Assembly (NCBI GenBank): GCA_030158125.1
Contig: JAOATL010000004.1
Span: 124,001 to 188,000 of the forward strand
DNA: 64,000 nt
Source of the DNA: Limnohabitans sp.
GTDB lineage: Bacteria > Pseudomonadota > Gammaproteobacteria > Burkholderiales > Burkholderiaceae_C
Direction: 5' to 3'
Of the stretch, positions 7,550 through 14,547 are shown piece by piece. How positions within the stretch are numbered: position 1 is the stretch's first letter; every line of letters starts with the position of its first letter. Under the pieces are notes generated by a model. That model did no database searches. It was not told the DNA's origin and saw only the letters and a list, made by a program, of their open reading frames with translations. The position numbers were made by a program, and so were the translations under genes.

Positions 7550-7822
7550 TCAATGGCGTTTCCCAAGAGCTTGGGCGACGCACGCCAGCACTTGCGCCCG
7601 GCCAGGACTCAGCGGAAAGCGCTCGATGGCTGCGAGCAATGCTGACGCCTGGCGCTTGTCTGGATGCGCCGTCATCACCAGACGTGTGCAGCACTCCAGG
7701 CACTGAAACCGATAGACCCCACTGTGCGGCCGATTTCTGAACAACTCGCATGCCGGACACGGCGCAGTCGTTGCAGTTTCGAAATTGGCAAACTCCAAGT
7801 TGTCGGCACTCACGCATGTCAC
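7550..7822 (-). CDS. Small zinc-ribbon-like phage protein
   Basis: 90 residues, ATG at 7822, overlapping the preceding stop as ATGA. It has CPACELFRN and FQCLECC motifs, a four-to-five-Cys set that could hold one zinc. The C-terminal half is helical (ASALLAAIERFPLSPGRAQV). A competing frame 7506-7817 overlaps it fully; I rejected that frame because it lacks the ATGA coupling and has an unnatural composition. Function unknown. Confidence 0.66.
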   Translation of the reverse strand: MTCVSADNLEFANFETATTAPCPACELFRNRPHSGVYRFQCLECCTRLVMTAHPDKRQASALLAAIERFPLSPGRAQVLACVAQALGKRH

Positions 7823-8169
7823 CCCCTCACCTTTTGTTTGGGCATACCCATGCGCTCGCGCAATCCATCCAACATGGCGCGAACTTTTTCCTGATCAGCC
7901 TTTGGTGCAGGCAAAGCCTTGAACACAGGCTCAGGAACCTTGCGGCACAGCGCACGAAATTGCAGGACGTTGGGCGGTCGGTCGATTGGCAAGTGCTTTA
8001 GCGCATAAGCGATGGCATCGGGCAGCGTCTCAAACCCAGCCAGCTCATGCGCCCAGTCGGCTTTGACGGCCAACAGGTCCATACCTTCGTACTGCGACAG
8101 GAAAGCTCGGCCATAGATCAGGCTTAGCTTCGTGAAGATCTTCTCGACCCAAGGATCAGGCAGGCTCAT
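7819..8169 (-). CDS. Phage protein next to replication initiator, possible helicase-loader-like role
   Basis: 116 residues, ATG at 8169 overlapping the initiator stop as ATGA. It begins MSLPDPWVEKIFTKLSLIYG and has a conserved-looking PIDRPPNVLQFRALCRKVPE segment, then a basic tail ending MPKQKVRG. It is the gene immediately downstream of the replication initiator, the place occupied by helicase-loader genes such as lambda P in lambdoid phages. It lacks a Walker motif, so it is not a DnaC-type ATPase. The loader idea rests on position only. Confidence 0.6.
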   Translation of the reverse strand: MSLPDPWVEKIFTKLSLIYGRAFLSQYEGMDLLAVKADWAHELAGFETLPDAIAYALKHLPIDRPPNVLQFRALCRKVPEPVFKALPAPKADQEKVRAMLDGLRERMGMPKQKVRG

Positions 8170-9044
8170 TTGACGACCTCAATGGCTGGAACATCGACCA
8201 CTGGGGTCACGTCAATCGTTCGAAAAAAATCCGCTGCTTGCGCTGGATCGCGCCTGGCAATAGATGGTGTGACCTCAGCAACGCGCTCGCGCATTGATCG
8301 CTGGTAGGCGGTCTCGCCCGTTGACTGCGGCATGACCACTGAAGGCTTCATGCCTGCTGCCCAATCAGCTTTGAAACCCTGCCATCCACGGGTGCAGCAA
8401 AGCGCCAGCACATCAGACAAACTCATTCGAGCTTTGCCTGCTTCACGTGCAATGCCTTCCAGCGCCGTTGCGGTGAGCGGTGCACGTTTGGTTTTGCGTA
8501 ACGTCAGGAAATCCAACCAGACCGCATCGCTTACGCCTTCAGGCTTTACAACAGCGGGCTTGCTCCGCTTGCCTGGTTTATCTTCTACGTCAGTAGAAGA
8601 TATATCTTCTCTTCTCTTATCTTCTCTTCTCTTCTCTTCTCTGGTAGGCGTATTTGTAGACGTTTGTGTAGACGATGATGCGTCTACATTAGCGTCCTTA
8701 TTGGCTCGCCAGCGTGCTTGCCTGGCGTTTTTAAGGCCACGCTCCTTCGCTGACTCGCCGTTGTGACGCTCGAAGTGAGGTATTTCAATGCCGCTTTCGG
8801 TGACATTTAGCCAACCGACCTCAGACATCGCATCTGCAAAACCGGTGACCGTACTCACCTTGTCGATCAATCGAGACGTTGCACCGTCTACATGACCGTC
8901 TACCGCATGCTTGTCGCACCAAGCCCAAAATGAATACAAACAGCCCACAACATGCAGCTCATCAATGCCCAAGCGATCAGCCAGCTTAAACACCGAAGGG
9001 TCATCGCGCAGATCGACGCGCATCTTGATCCAGTCGCCTGCCAT
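8166..9044 (-). CDS. Phage replication initiator (lambda O-like organisation)
   Basis: 292 residues, ATG at 9044. Residues 1-115 form a winged-helix-type N-terminal domain (WIKMRVDLRDDPSVFKLADR ... VGCLYSFWAWCDKH ... GWLNVTESGIEIPHFERHNG) found in phage replication proteins. Residues about 116-152 are a low-complexity Ser/Thr then Arg/Glu linker (SSSTQTSTNTPTREEKRRED). Residues about 165-235 form a helical C-terminal domain (VWLDFLTLRKTKRAPLTATA ... CCTRGWQGFKADWA) that would contact host replication proteins. The gene follows cro by 3 bp, as O follows cII/cro in lambda. The linker DNA carries origin-like repeats (separate entry). The replication role is inferred from domain layout and position. 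Confidence 0.78.
   Translation of the reverse strand: MAGDWIKMRVDLRDDPSVFKLADRLGIDELHVVGCLYSFWAWCDKHAVDGHVDGATSRLIDKVSTVTGFADAMSEVGWLNVTESGIEIPHFERHNGESAKERGLKNARQARWRANKDANVDASSSTQTSTNTPTREEKRREDKRREDISSTDVEDKPGKRSKPAVVKPEGVSDAVWLDFLTLRKTKRAPLTATALEGIAREAGKARMSLSDVLALCCTRGWQGFKADWAAGMKPSVVMPQSTGETAYQRSMRERVAEVTPSIARRDPAQAADFFRTIDVTPVVDVPAIEVVK
8581..8690. other. Probable phage replication origin inside the initiator gene
   Basis: The DNA encoding the initiator's linker holds a dense set of repeats. Arms TCTTCTAC (8581-8588) and GTAGAAGA (8593-8600) form an inverted repeat with a 4-base spacer. AGAAGATATATCTTCT (8595-8610) is a perfect 16-base palindrome. A pyrimidine tract made of about eight CTTCT-type pentamers runs to 8642. 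The heptamer GTAGACG/CGTCTAC occurs at 8656, 8668 and 8681, and again at 8885 and 8897. This matches the plan of lambda ori (iterons plus an asymmetric AT/purine tract within O). No replication data exist here, so this is a prediction. Confidence 0.55.
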
Positions 9045-9047
9045 GAC

Positions 9048-9254
9048 TTAAGCGCCTTCGACGATGATCTTGCGCCGTGCTGTTTTGCGACTTTGCATCC
9101 TCATTTGAGCTGCGATCACACGATCAGCAATACGGTCAGATAAAACTTCCGGCCATTTGCTAACAGCCTGGACGGTGCAACCAATTGCTTTAGCTGCTCT
9201 CGTCTTAGAGCCGCCTAACAATTCGATAGCTTGGGTCTTGGTTAATGTGTTCAT
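9048..9254 (-). CDS. Cro-like transcriptional repressor
   Basis: 68 residues from the ATG at 9254; a longer frame to 9293 would run through the operator region and is rejected. The sequence MNTLTKTQAIELLGGSKTRA AKAIGCTVQAVSKWPEVLSD is a one-domain helix-turn-helix of the P22 Cro/YdaS type, with a basic C-terminal tail. It is divergent from the CI-type repressor gene across 61 bp and is the first gene of the leftward replication-to-packaging unit, the standard position for Cro. It would repress the repressor promoter and so favour lytic growth. Confidence 0.85.
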   Translation of the reverse strand: MNTLTKTQAIELLGGSKTRAAKAIGCTVQAVSKWPEVLSDRIADRVIAAQMRMQSRKTARRKIIVEGA

Positions 9255-9330
9255 GCCCACATTTAACCATAGTTCATAAAATAATGCAACCAATGTTCAG
9301 TAAAGGGGCAACATAATGGAAACCATGGTT
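9255..9330. promoter_or_regulatory. Operator region between cro and repressor genes
   Basis: The 61-bp gap and first codons of the repressor hold three related sites. TTAACCATAGTT lies at 9263-9274. A looser copy, AACCAATGTTCA, lies at about 9289-9300. AACCATGGTT (a perfect 10-base palindrome) lies at 9321-9330, inside the repressor start. The first site is identical over 12 bases to the reverse complement of a site at 10523-10534, and the third matches the core at 10500-10509, so these are probably CI/Cro operators. A minus-strand promoter with TTTACT and TTTTAT boxes 17 bases apart could drive cro. Confidence 0.6.
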
Positions 9331-10005
9331 GATTACAGTGATCGTCTTACTTACGCCCTAAAGCAGGCTGGACTTAGTGTTCAGCTGCTTGCAGACGGAC
9401 TCGGAATTTCTTACCAAGCTGCCAAAAAAGCGCTTGACGGAAAAACGCGCGCCTTTACTGCCTCTAACAATCAAAAAGCTGCAAAATTGCTCGGCGTATC
9501 CGCCGAATGGCTTGCCACTGGTGAGGGAAATGCCATACAAGTCGTTACGCAAACGTCACAAGACGACAATAGGGTGATTCCTCAGTACGATGTGGCGGGT
9601 GCAATGGGCAACGGTGGCCTTGTTCTTGAGGAGAACCCGCCAGGCATGATTAAGGGCTGGAGCGTTGATCTCGATTGGCTACGCTTGAACCTCCCGGCAA
9701 ATTCAGGCCTAGGCAATCTGTGCATCGTCACCGGGTTCGGCTCATCAATGCAGCCGAAGTACAACCCAGGCGACCCCCTGCTTATGGATCGAGGCATCAC
9801 CGAAGTAAAAACCGATGGGGTCTACTTTTTTAGGGTGGGCGAGCACGGGTTCATCAAGCAGTTGCAACGCATACCCACATCCACGGGCATCATCATCCGG
9901 GCCAAGAGCTTGAACCAGAGCTACGATGCTTTTGACATCACCGATGGCATGGACTTCCATGTGCTCGGCAAAATACTCATGGTCTGGAGGAGCGAAACGG
10001 TATGA
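9316..10005 (+). CDS. CI-like phage repressor with S24 autoprotease domain
   Basis: 229 residues. The ATG at 9316 has an AAAGGGG ribosome site 7 bases upstream. Residues 7-70 are a Cro/CI-type helix-turn-helix (LTYALKQAGLSVQLLADGLG, with ISYQAAKKALDG as recognition part). The C-terminal S24/LexA-like peptidase has Ser144 in GSSMQPKYNPGD and Lys181 in GFIKQLQRIP, the catalytic dyad. The A94-G95 bond in YDVAGAMGNG fits the self-cleavage site used during RecA-driven induction. It maintains lysogeny by binding the operators at 9263-9330 and 10499-10534. The gene overlaps the next one as ATGA, so repressor and membrane protein are made together. Confidence 0.92.
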   Translation: METMVDYSDRLTYALKQAGLSVQLLADGLGISYQAAKKALDGKTRAFTASNNQKAAKLLGVSAEWLATGEGNAIQVVTQTSQDDNRVIPQYDVAGAMGNGGLVLEENPPGMIKGWSVDLDWLRLNLPANSGLGNLCIVTGFGSSMQPKYNPGDPLLMDRGITEVKTDGVYFFRVGEHGFIKQLQRIPTSTGIIIRAKSLNQSYDAFDITDGMDFHVLGKILMVWRSETV

Positions 10006-10433
10006 AGAACCCAACAGCACAGCAACAAGATCAATCACTTGACCTTAATGACAACCCTCTCCCAGCGCCTATTCGCATTCTGCGTGCAACGGCATTCGGA
10101 ACGATTGGATTGCTGCTCGTTGTCGTGACGCCTATCGGTGCAGACAACATGCTTGAAAAAATGCAAACCACATTCGGCGCATGTGGTGCAGTCATCGCAT
10201 TTGTGTTGATGCGATTGACAAAATGGCGCAAATCCTCATTACCCACAAATCGCTTGGCCTTGTTTTTGTTTTTGGGATCAATGGCAGGAACAGTCGCTTC
10301 CACTGTTTGGTTTGGCGGATGGTCTTTATTCGACAGTATTGCCACAGGCCTAGGATCGGGAGTCGTCCTGGGAATCATGAACAGCCTTGGAGGGATTGCG
10401 CTACGATCTTCGCTACTGTCTTTCTCGAAATAG
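10002..10433 (+). CDS. Membrane protein co-expressed with the repressor (superinfection-exclusion candidate)
   Basis: 143 residues, ATG at 10002 overlapping the repressor stop as ATGA. After a polar N-terminus of about 24 residues there are four likely membrane helices: about 26-47 (ILRATAFGTIGLLLVVVTPI), 56-72, 83-105 (ALFLFLGSMAGTVASTVW) and 110-132. No enzymatic motif is visible and I recognise no family. It would be expressed whenever the repressor is, that is in the lysogen, and an intrinsic terminator follows 31 bases later. Genes in this place often confer exclusion of other phages, but that function is inference from position and membrane character only. Confidence 0.75.
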   Translation: MKNPTAQQQDQSLDLNDNPLPAPIRILRATAFGTIGLLLVVVTPIGADNMLEKMQTTFGACGAVIAFVLMRLTKWRKSSLPTNRLALFLFLGSMAGTVASTVWFGGWSLFDSIATGLGSGVVLGIMNSLGGIALRSSLLSFSK

Positions 10434-10464
10434 CGCATTGAAGTAACCATAGATGCACCACGCA

Positions 10465-10488
10465 ACCCGCTTCGGCGGGTATTTTTTT
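10465..10488 (+). terminator. Intrinsic terminator of the repressor operon
   Basis: The stem ACCCGC (10465-10470) and GCGGGT (10475-10480) closes a TTCG tetraloop and is followed by a run of seven T. It ends the two-gene lysogenic operon and insulates it from the strong rightward promoter that begins 20 bp later. Confidence 0.85.
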
Positions 10489-10498
10489 CACATAAATC

Positions 10499-10537
10499 CA
10501 ACCATGGTTGACATATTCATTTAACTATGGTTAAAAT
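10499..10537 (+). promoter_or_regulatory. Early rightward promoter overlapped by two repressor operators
   Basis: A consensus -35 TTGACA (10508-10513) is followed after 18 bases by TAAAAT (10532-10537), five of six matches to the -10 box. The -35 overlaps the perfect palindrome CAACCATGGTTG (10499-10510) and the -10 overlaps TTAACTATGGTTAA (10521-10534), whose reverse complement shares 12 bases with the operator at 9263. This is the arrangement of lambda pL/OL: repressor bound at either site would block RNA polymerase. It drives the recombination arm from 10673 to 17345. Confidence 0.75.
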
Positions 10538-10672
10538 TCACTCCGTCGCAGTTCAACGCGAGACGACCAAGGCCAAGCGATACGTGGCCGAAGCTGACAG
10601 GAAGCAAAGGCGGGTCTAGGGGCGGTGCCCTGATGTGTTGACTGGGATAAATCAACCCACAGGAGTGAACCC
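10538..10672 (+). other. Untranslated leader of the early rightward transcript
   Basis: The 135 bases between the promoter and the first convincing gene contain no recognisable structure. A 30-codon frame (10527-10619) with a basic end starts inside the -10 box and has no ribosome site, so I do not call it a gene. A second possible promoter half-site, TTGACT, is at about 10639. An antitermination (nut-like) signal could be here but I cannot identify one. Confidence 0.35.
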
Positions 10673-10801
10673 ATGAACCATTTGCCTGAGAACCTGAGGG
10701 ACCTGCGCATCAGTCGCACTGAGAAGGTCCTCGACTATCTGACCGCCATCACTATCGGCGCCGCCCTTGGCGTGTTGCTAGCCCTTGAACTTTCCAAGTA
10801 A
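10673..10801 (+). CDS. 42-residue membrane microprotein, first gene of the early rightward arm
   Basis: ATG at 10673 with an AGGAG ribosome site 8 bases upstream. The 42-residue product starts with a charged segment (MNHLPENLRDLRISRTEKVL) and has one membrane helix at about 22-39 (LTAITIGAALGVLLALEL) ending in a single lysine. I do not know the family. Being first after the strong promoter, it would be among the earliest proteins made on induction or infection. Support is the ribosome site, the clean helix and the packed gene order. Confidence 0.6.
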   Translation: MNHLPENLRDLRISRTEKVLDYLTAITIGAALGVLLALELSK

Positions 10802-10814
10802 AGCGAGGGCCGCA

Positions 10815-11006
10815 ATGGAAATCAAAAAACTAATCGATCCATTCCGCAAACCAAGCGCGGAACTCATCGCTCAGCGTGAGTTGGAAGAAGCCAAGCGCCA
10901 ATTGCTCAATGCTCAAGCTGGCCAAGAGTACGCAGCTGCGATGGTGCAGTACCACCAAAGCCGCATCACTCGCTTGCACAACATGCTGCTAGAGGCTCAC
11001 CAATGA
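10815..11006 (+). CDS. Small helical phage protein
   Basis: 63 residues from the ATG at 10815, chosen over a longer frame at 10785 that would overlap the microprotein gene; a GAGGG ribosome site is present. The sequence is almost all helix with a coiled-coil part (ELEEAKRQLLNAQAGQEYAA) and ends ITRLHNMLLEAHQ. It overlaps the next gene as ATGA. Function unknown. Confidence 0.62.
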   Translation: MEIKKLIDPFRKPSAELIAQRELEEAKRQLLNAQAGQEYAAAMVQYHQSRITRLHNMLLEAHQ

Positions 11007-11245
11007 CAAGCCGCGATACCAAAGTGGCTCGCATTGGCAAGCGCTATTGGCGCCATGCCGTAACGCCACACAACAGCAACTGGCGCATGCAACTACGCGT
11101 TCTTGCCAAGTGGATGCTGGCCTGCATCGCAGTCTTATTCATCACCACGCTGGTCTTGGCTTTCATGTCAACGACCAACGCTCTTGCACAAATTCGCTCG
11201 GACGTTTTGTCCGATGTTCAAAAACTCAGGATCAACAACGTATGA
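11003..11245 (+). CDS. Small single-pass membrane phage protein
   Basis: 80 residues, ATG at 11003 within an ATGA overlap. A basic N-terminus (MTSRDTKVARIGKRYWRHAV) precedes one strong membrane helix at about 33-54 (VLAKWMLACIAVLFITTLVL), followed by an outward segment with an amphipathic helix (RSDVLSDVQKLRINNV). It is co-translated with the recombinase gene downstream. No family recognised. Confidence 0.62.
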   Translation: MTSRDTKVARIGKRYWRHAVTPHNSNWRMQLRVLAKWMLACIAVLFITTLVLAFMSTTNALAQIRSDVLSDVQKLRINNV

Positions 11246-12150
11246 ATGCCATTACCAAACAGGAAACAGCAATGCTGCCTGCGCTGCAAATGAACGAGTC
11301 AGAACTTATCGAAGTTCTCTCCACCAGCCTATACCCAGGTGCGCAAGTCGGATCAATCAAGATGGTGCTGGGCTACTGCAAAGCAGCTGGCCTTGATCCC
11401 ATGCAAAAGCCCGTCCATATCGTTCCCATGTGGGACAGCAAAGCAGGCTCGATGCGCGATGTAGTCATGCCAGGCATCGGTTTGTACCGCACCCAAGCTG
11501 CACGTAACGGCTGCGCAGGCGTCACTGAACCTGAGTTCGGCCCCGATCTCACAGAAATCATTGGCGGTCAGTCAATAACTTTTCCCGCCTGGTGCCGAGT
11601 CACAGTCAAGCGACGCCTGCTCACAGGTGAAGTGGTGGACTTCACAGCCAAAGAGTTGTGGAAAGAAAACTATGCGGTAAAAGGTGGCAAAGAAAAAAGC
11701 ATTGCACCCAATGCGATGTGGACAAAGCGCCCTTATGGCCAGATCGCCAAATGCGCCGAAGCTCAAGCCTTACGTAAAGCTTTTCCAGAAATCGGCAGCG
11801 AACCAACCGCCGATGAAATGGCAGGCAAATCGCTGCACGACGATGACACCGTGATCGATGGCGACACAGGTGAGATCAGGTCAAGTGGCAAGCCTGCGGT
11901 GTCCATGCCGGCACGCAAGGCAGCACCATCCGCAGAGCAAGCCAGCGATGTGACGGCCAAGGCCTCAGCATCCGCATCACACGATGGCACGCCATGCACC
12001 ACCGGTGAAGTCGCCTACATCACCAAAAAGATCGCCAACAAAAATGTGAGCATTGCCAGCGTTTTTGAAAGCGCTGGCCTAACTGCTCGTGAATCGCTTG
12101 ATGGCTTGACTAAGGATGAGTTCAATGCGTTGAAAGATGTCTTGGTATGA
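11242..12150 (+). CDS. RecT/Bet-family single-strand annealing recombinase
   Basis: 302 residues from the ATG at 11242, which overlaps the preceding stop as ATGA; a longer frame from 11047 would run through that gene. The core blocks VLGYCKAAGLDPMQKPVHIV, DVVMPGIGLYRTQAARNGCA, FTAKELWKENYAVKGGKEKS and MWTKRPYGQIAKCAEAQALR are typical of the Bet branch of RecT proteins (PF03837). The C-terminal third is a variable linker and a small helical domain (VAYITKKIANKNVSIASVFE). It anneals single strands produced by the exonuclease encoded at 12464, with SSB at 14080, forming a Red-like recombination system. Confidence 0.9.
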   Translation: MNAITKQETAMLPALQMNESELIEVLSTSLYPGAQVGSIKMVLGYCKAAGLDPMQKPVHIVPMWDSKAGSMRDVVMPGIGLYRTQAARNGCAGVTEPEFGPDLTEIIGGQSITFPAWCRVTVKRRLLTGEVVDFTAKELWKENYAVKGGKEKSIAPNAMWTKRPYGQIAKCAEAQALRKAFPEIGSEPTADEMAGKSLHDDDTVIDGDTGEIRSSGKPAVSMPARKAAPSAEQASDVTAKASASASHDGTPCTTGEVAYITKKIANKNVSIASVFESAGLTARESLDGLTKDEFNALKDVLV

Positions 12151-12467
12151 GCACACAACACACACCGGGGCCTTGGTTGGCCGATCTTGAAATCTACCCA
12201 GTCATGGTCAGAAGCCAATCAGAAACGTGGCCGTTGGTTGATGAAATTGGCAACGAGGAAGGACGTGCAGGCGCATTCGTCTGCAACACGGGGGACAACA
12301 AAGCCAACGCCCTACTGATCGCCGCCGCACCTGATCTGTTGGAGGCGTTAAAAGAAATGCTGGCTATGCCAGAGCATGACGGGACGTTTTCCATGGGCAA
12401 GCTGCGCAAGGCAACTAAAGATCAAGCCCGCGCCGCCATCGCCAAGGCGACTGGGGGTGAGGTATGA
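12147..12467 (+). CDS. HTPGPW-motif phage protein
   Basis: 106 residues, ATG at 12147 overlapping the recombinase stop as ATGA. The start MSTQHTPGPWLADLE and the block NALLIAAAPDLLEALKEMLA are the signature of a widespread group of small phage and prophage proteins of unknown function that usually sit among early genes. It lies between the recombinase and exonuclease genes and overlaps both by 4 bases, so it is translated with them. Confidence 0.72.
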   Translation: MSTQHTPGPWLADLEIYPVMVRSQSETWPLVDEIGNEEGRAGAFVCNTGDNKANALLIAAAPDLLEALKEMLAMPEHDGTFSMGKLRKATKDQARAAIAKATGGEV

Positions 12468-13051
12468 GCACCCTCACCTTCGACGAAGCTTCGCACACGT
12501 ACTACTTTGGTGGCCAACTCGTGCCAGGAGTGACCAGCATCCTTACACCGCTTACCGACTTCAGCCGAGTGCCACCCGCCGTGCTCGAAGCCGCCAGCAA
12601 CTTTGGCAAAGCCGTACACCTGGCCTGCGAGCTGGATGACTTGGGCACGCTCGATGAGGCCTCGCTTGATCCAGCACTCGCGCCTTACCTTGCCGCCTGG
12701 CGCAAGTTCAGTGATGACCACCAGGTGCAATGGGACCTGATCGAGCAGCCGGTCTATCACGCCACGATGCGCTACGCAGGCACGCCCGATCGCTTCGGTC
12801 TGGTCAATGGCGTGCGCACCGTGGTGGACATCAAGAGCACCGCGCAACTCTACCCAGCAGTTGGGCCGCAGCTTGCAGCCTACGCCCAGGCAAAGATGGA
12901 GCCATATGCACAGCGCATCGCCGTGCAACTCAAAGCCGATGGCACCTATGTGCCCAAGACCTACAAGGACCCGACCGACTGGCCGGTGTTCGCAAGCCTT
13001 CTCACGCTTCGCACCTGGTGCAAGCAACACAGCATCAACCCCAACTTTTAA
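12464..13051 (+). CDS. PD-(D/E)XK exonuclease, partner of the RecT-like recombinase
   Basis: 195 residues, ATG at 12464. Nuclease residues can be followed along the fold: G48-x3-H52 (GKAVH), E94, D109 in GTPDRFG, D122-I-K124 in VVDIKST and Q136-x3-Y140 in PQLAAYAQ, the full RecB/Cas4-like set. The size is that of compact phage exonucleases related to lambda Exo and Cas4-like nucleases. It would degrade one strand of broken DNA to load the annealing protein. It sits one gene downstream of RecT, separated only by the HTPGPW gene. Confidence 0.85.
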   Translation: MSTLTFDEASHTYYFGGQLVPGVTSILTPLTDFSRVPPAVLEAASNFGKAVHLACELDDLGTLDEASLDPALAPYLAAWRKFSDDHQVQWDLIEQPVYHATMRYAGTPDRFGLVNGVRTVVDIKSTAQLYPAVGPQLAAYAQAKMEPYAQRIAVQLKADGTYVPKTYKDPTDWPVFASLLTLRTWCKQHSINPNF

Positions 13052-13061
13052 GGAATGAACC

Positions 13062-13853
13062 ATGGACATCCAAACAAGCAACACCGTGAGCTATGACGCA
13101 AGCAGCGCCATCGTGCTCGCATCCAAAGCACAGAACGCCCTGGCCAGCGCCAGCGACTTTGTGATCGACAGTCACACCATGTTCGAGCTGGCCAGCGATG
13201 ACTTGAAGCAAATCAAGACGCTTCAAAAAGAAGTCGAAGAAAAGCGCACTAGCATCACCGGTCCGCTGAACCAAGCAGTTAAAGCAGTCAACGATCTGTT
13301 CCGCTCACCCAAGGACTACCTGGACAAGGCCGAGGCCACGCTAAAGCGCGCCATGGTCACTTGGACCACCGAGCAAGAGCGCCTGGCAGCGATTGCACGC
13401 GCTGAAGCTGAAGCCGCTGCCCGCGCCGAGCGCGAGCGCCTGGCCGCATTGGAGCGTGAGCAGCAGGAAGCCGCACGCAAAGCACATGAGGAAGCCCAAG
13501 CTGCTGCCGCTGCCGGTGACACTGAAGCTGCTGCCGCTGCCGCAGCTGCTGCCGAGGCCGCACAACAACAAGCCGCGATCACTGCGATGACCGCCCAAGT
13601 CGTCACTGTGGCGCCCGATGTCGAGCAGGCCGGCAAGGTGTCAGGCATCAGCGGTCGCACCACCTACGCCGCTCAGATCGATGACTTGCTGGCGCTAGTC
13701 AAAGCCGTGGCCGAGGGCAAGGCGCCAATCGAAGCCATTCAGGCCGACACCAAGTTCCTAAACGCTCAAGCACGTGCCTTCAAAAAGCAAGGCCAGCTCT
13801 ACCCAGGCGTCACAGCAGTGGCTGAACGCAGCATTGCTGCTCGCGTTGCTTGA
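13062..13853 (+). CDS. Alanine-rich coiled-coil phage protein in recombination module
   Basis: 263 residues; the ATG at 13062 has an AAGGAA ribosome site. Residues about 40-110 look globular-helical (DDLKQIKTLQKEVEEKRTSI), 115-190 are a long Ala/Glu/Arg coiled coil with an alanine run, and 195-263 form a second compact part (TYAAQIDDLLALVKAVAEGK, ARAFKKQGQLYPGVTAVAER). Proteins of this shape are common beside RecT/exonuclease genes and are sometimes annotated as nuclease-inhibitor or Gam-like; that role is not shown by any motif here. The strong coding bias produces long false frames on the other strand. Confidence 0.72.
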   Translation: MDIQTSNTVSYDASSAIVLASKAQNALASASDFVIDSHTMFELASDDLKQIKTLQKEVEEKRTSITGPLNQAVKAVNDLFRSPKDYLDKAEATLKRAMVTWTTEQERLAAIARAEAEAAARAERERLAALEREQQEAARKAHEEAQAAAAAGDTEAAAAAAAAAEAAQQQAAITAMTAQVVTVAPDVEQAGKVSGISGRTTYAAQIDDLLALVKAVAEGKAPIEAIQADTKFLNAQARAFKKQGQLYPGVTAVAERSIAARVA

Positions 13854-13864
13854 AAGGTTTGGCC

Positions 13865-14086
13865 ATGAAGAAGCAGTCACAAACCGAATGGATTTTGGAT
13901 GCGCTTAAGCGCGGACCACTTACCGCGCTTGACGCCCTCGACGGTTGCAACTGCTTCCGCTTGGCCGCACGCATCGCAGATCTGCGTCAAGCAGGCAATC
14001 ACATCGAAACCGAGAACCGCACGCTGGCCAACGGCAAGACGATCGCGGTCTATCACTTGAAAGAGAAAGAGTCAGCCACATGCTAA
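13865..14086 (+). CDS. Winged-helix phage protein (HTH_39-like)
   Basis: 73 residues from the ATG at 13865 with a GAAAGG ribosome site 8 bases upstream; a TTG at 13850 is less likely. The sequence [20 protein letters not shown] followed by [20 protein letters not shown] and YHLKEKE is a short winged helix common in phage early regions. It probably binds DNA, but its target is unknown. Its end overlaps the SSB start by 7 bases. Confidence 0.75.
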   Translation: MKKQSQTEWILDALKRGPLTALDALDGCNCFRLAARIADLRQAGNHIETENRTLANGKTIAVYHLKEKESATC

Positions 14087-14523
14087 ACCAAGCACAAATC
14101 ATTGGGCACCTTGGGAAGGACCCGGAAACAAGATACCTGCCAAGCGGTGAAGCCGTGTGCAACTTCTCTGTGGCCACCACCGAGAAGTGGAAAGACAAAA
14201 GCAGCGGTGAGCAGCGCGAAGAAACCGAATGGCACAAGATCAGCATGTTCGGTCGACTAGCTGAGATCGCTGGCGAGTACCTGAAAAAAGGTTCGCTGGT
14301 GTTTGTCGAGGGCAAGATCAAAACCCGCAAGTACCAGGACCGCGATGGCGTCGATCGCTACTCGACCGAGATTCGCGCAGAGACACTGAAGATGCTAGGC
14401 GGTCGCGAACAAGGCGATCGATCTTCTGCACCACCACAGCGCCAGCAGCGCCAAGCAGCAGCGCCTGCCACTTCATCCGCGCCGTCGGGCTTCGACGACA
14501 TGGACGATGACATCCCTTTTTAA
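14080..14523 (+). CDS. ssb: Single-stranded DNA-binding protein
   Basis: 147 residues from the ATG at 14080; frames starting earlier are rejected because they run through the preceding gene. The OB-fold blocks are clear: [60 protein letters not shown] and [21 protein letters not shown] Gln/Pro/Ala-rich linker leads to the acidic tip [10 protein letters not shown], which in SSB proteins binds partner enzymes. It belongs to the phage recombination arm with RecT and exonuclease, and would protect single strands during replication and annealing. Confidence 0.92.
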   Translation: MLNQAQIIGHLGKDPETRYLPSGEAVCNFSVATTEKWKDKSSGEQREETEWHKISMFGRLAEIAGEYLKKGSLVFVEGKIKTRKYQDRDGVDRYSTEIRAETLKMLGGREQGDRSSAPPQRQQRQAAAPATSSAPSGFDDMDDDIPF

Positions 14524-14547
14524 CTCCCAACCAACTGAAAGAGTCCA

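Noticed and set aside
7506-7817. A 103-codon minus-strand frame whose stop overlaps the GTG at 7509.
   Set aside because: The alternative frame 7550-7822 has the coupled ATGA start and two Cys-pair motifs; the strong ribosome site at 7509 explains the GTG without this frame.
10527-10619. A 30-codon plus-strand frame with a basic end (RKQRRV), reminiscent of an N-type antiterminator.
   Set aside because: It starts inside the promoter -10 box, has no ribosome site, and the arginine-rich part is too short for an N-type motif.
13316-13663. Long minus-strand alanine/serine/arginine-rich frames.
   Set aside because: These are shadows created by the GCN-rich coiled-coil gene on the other strand.
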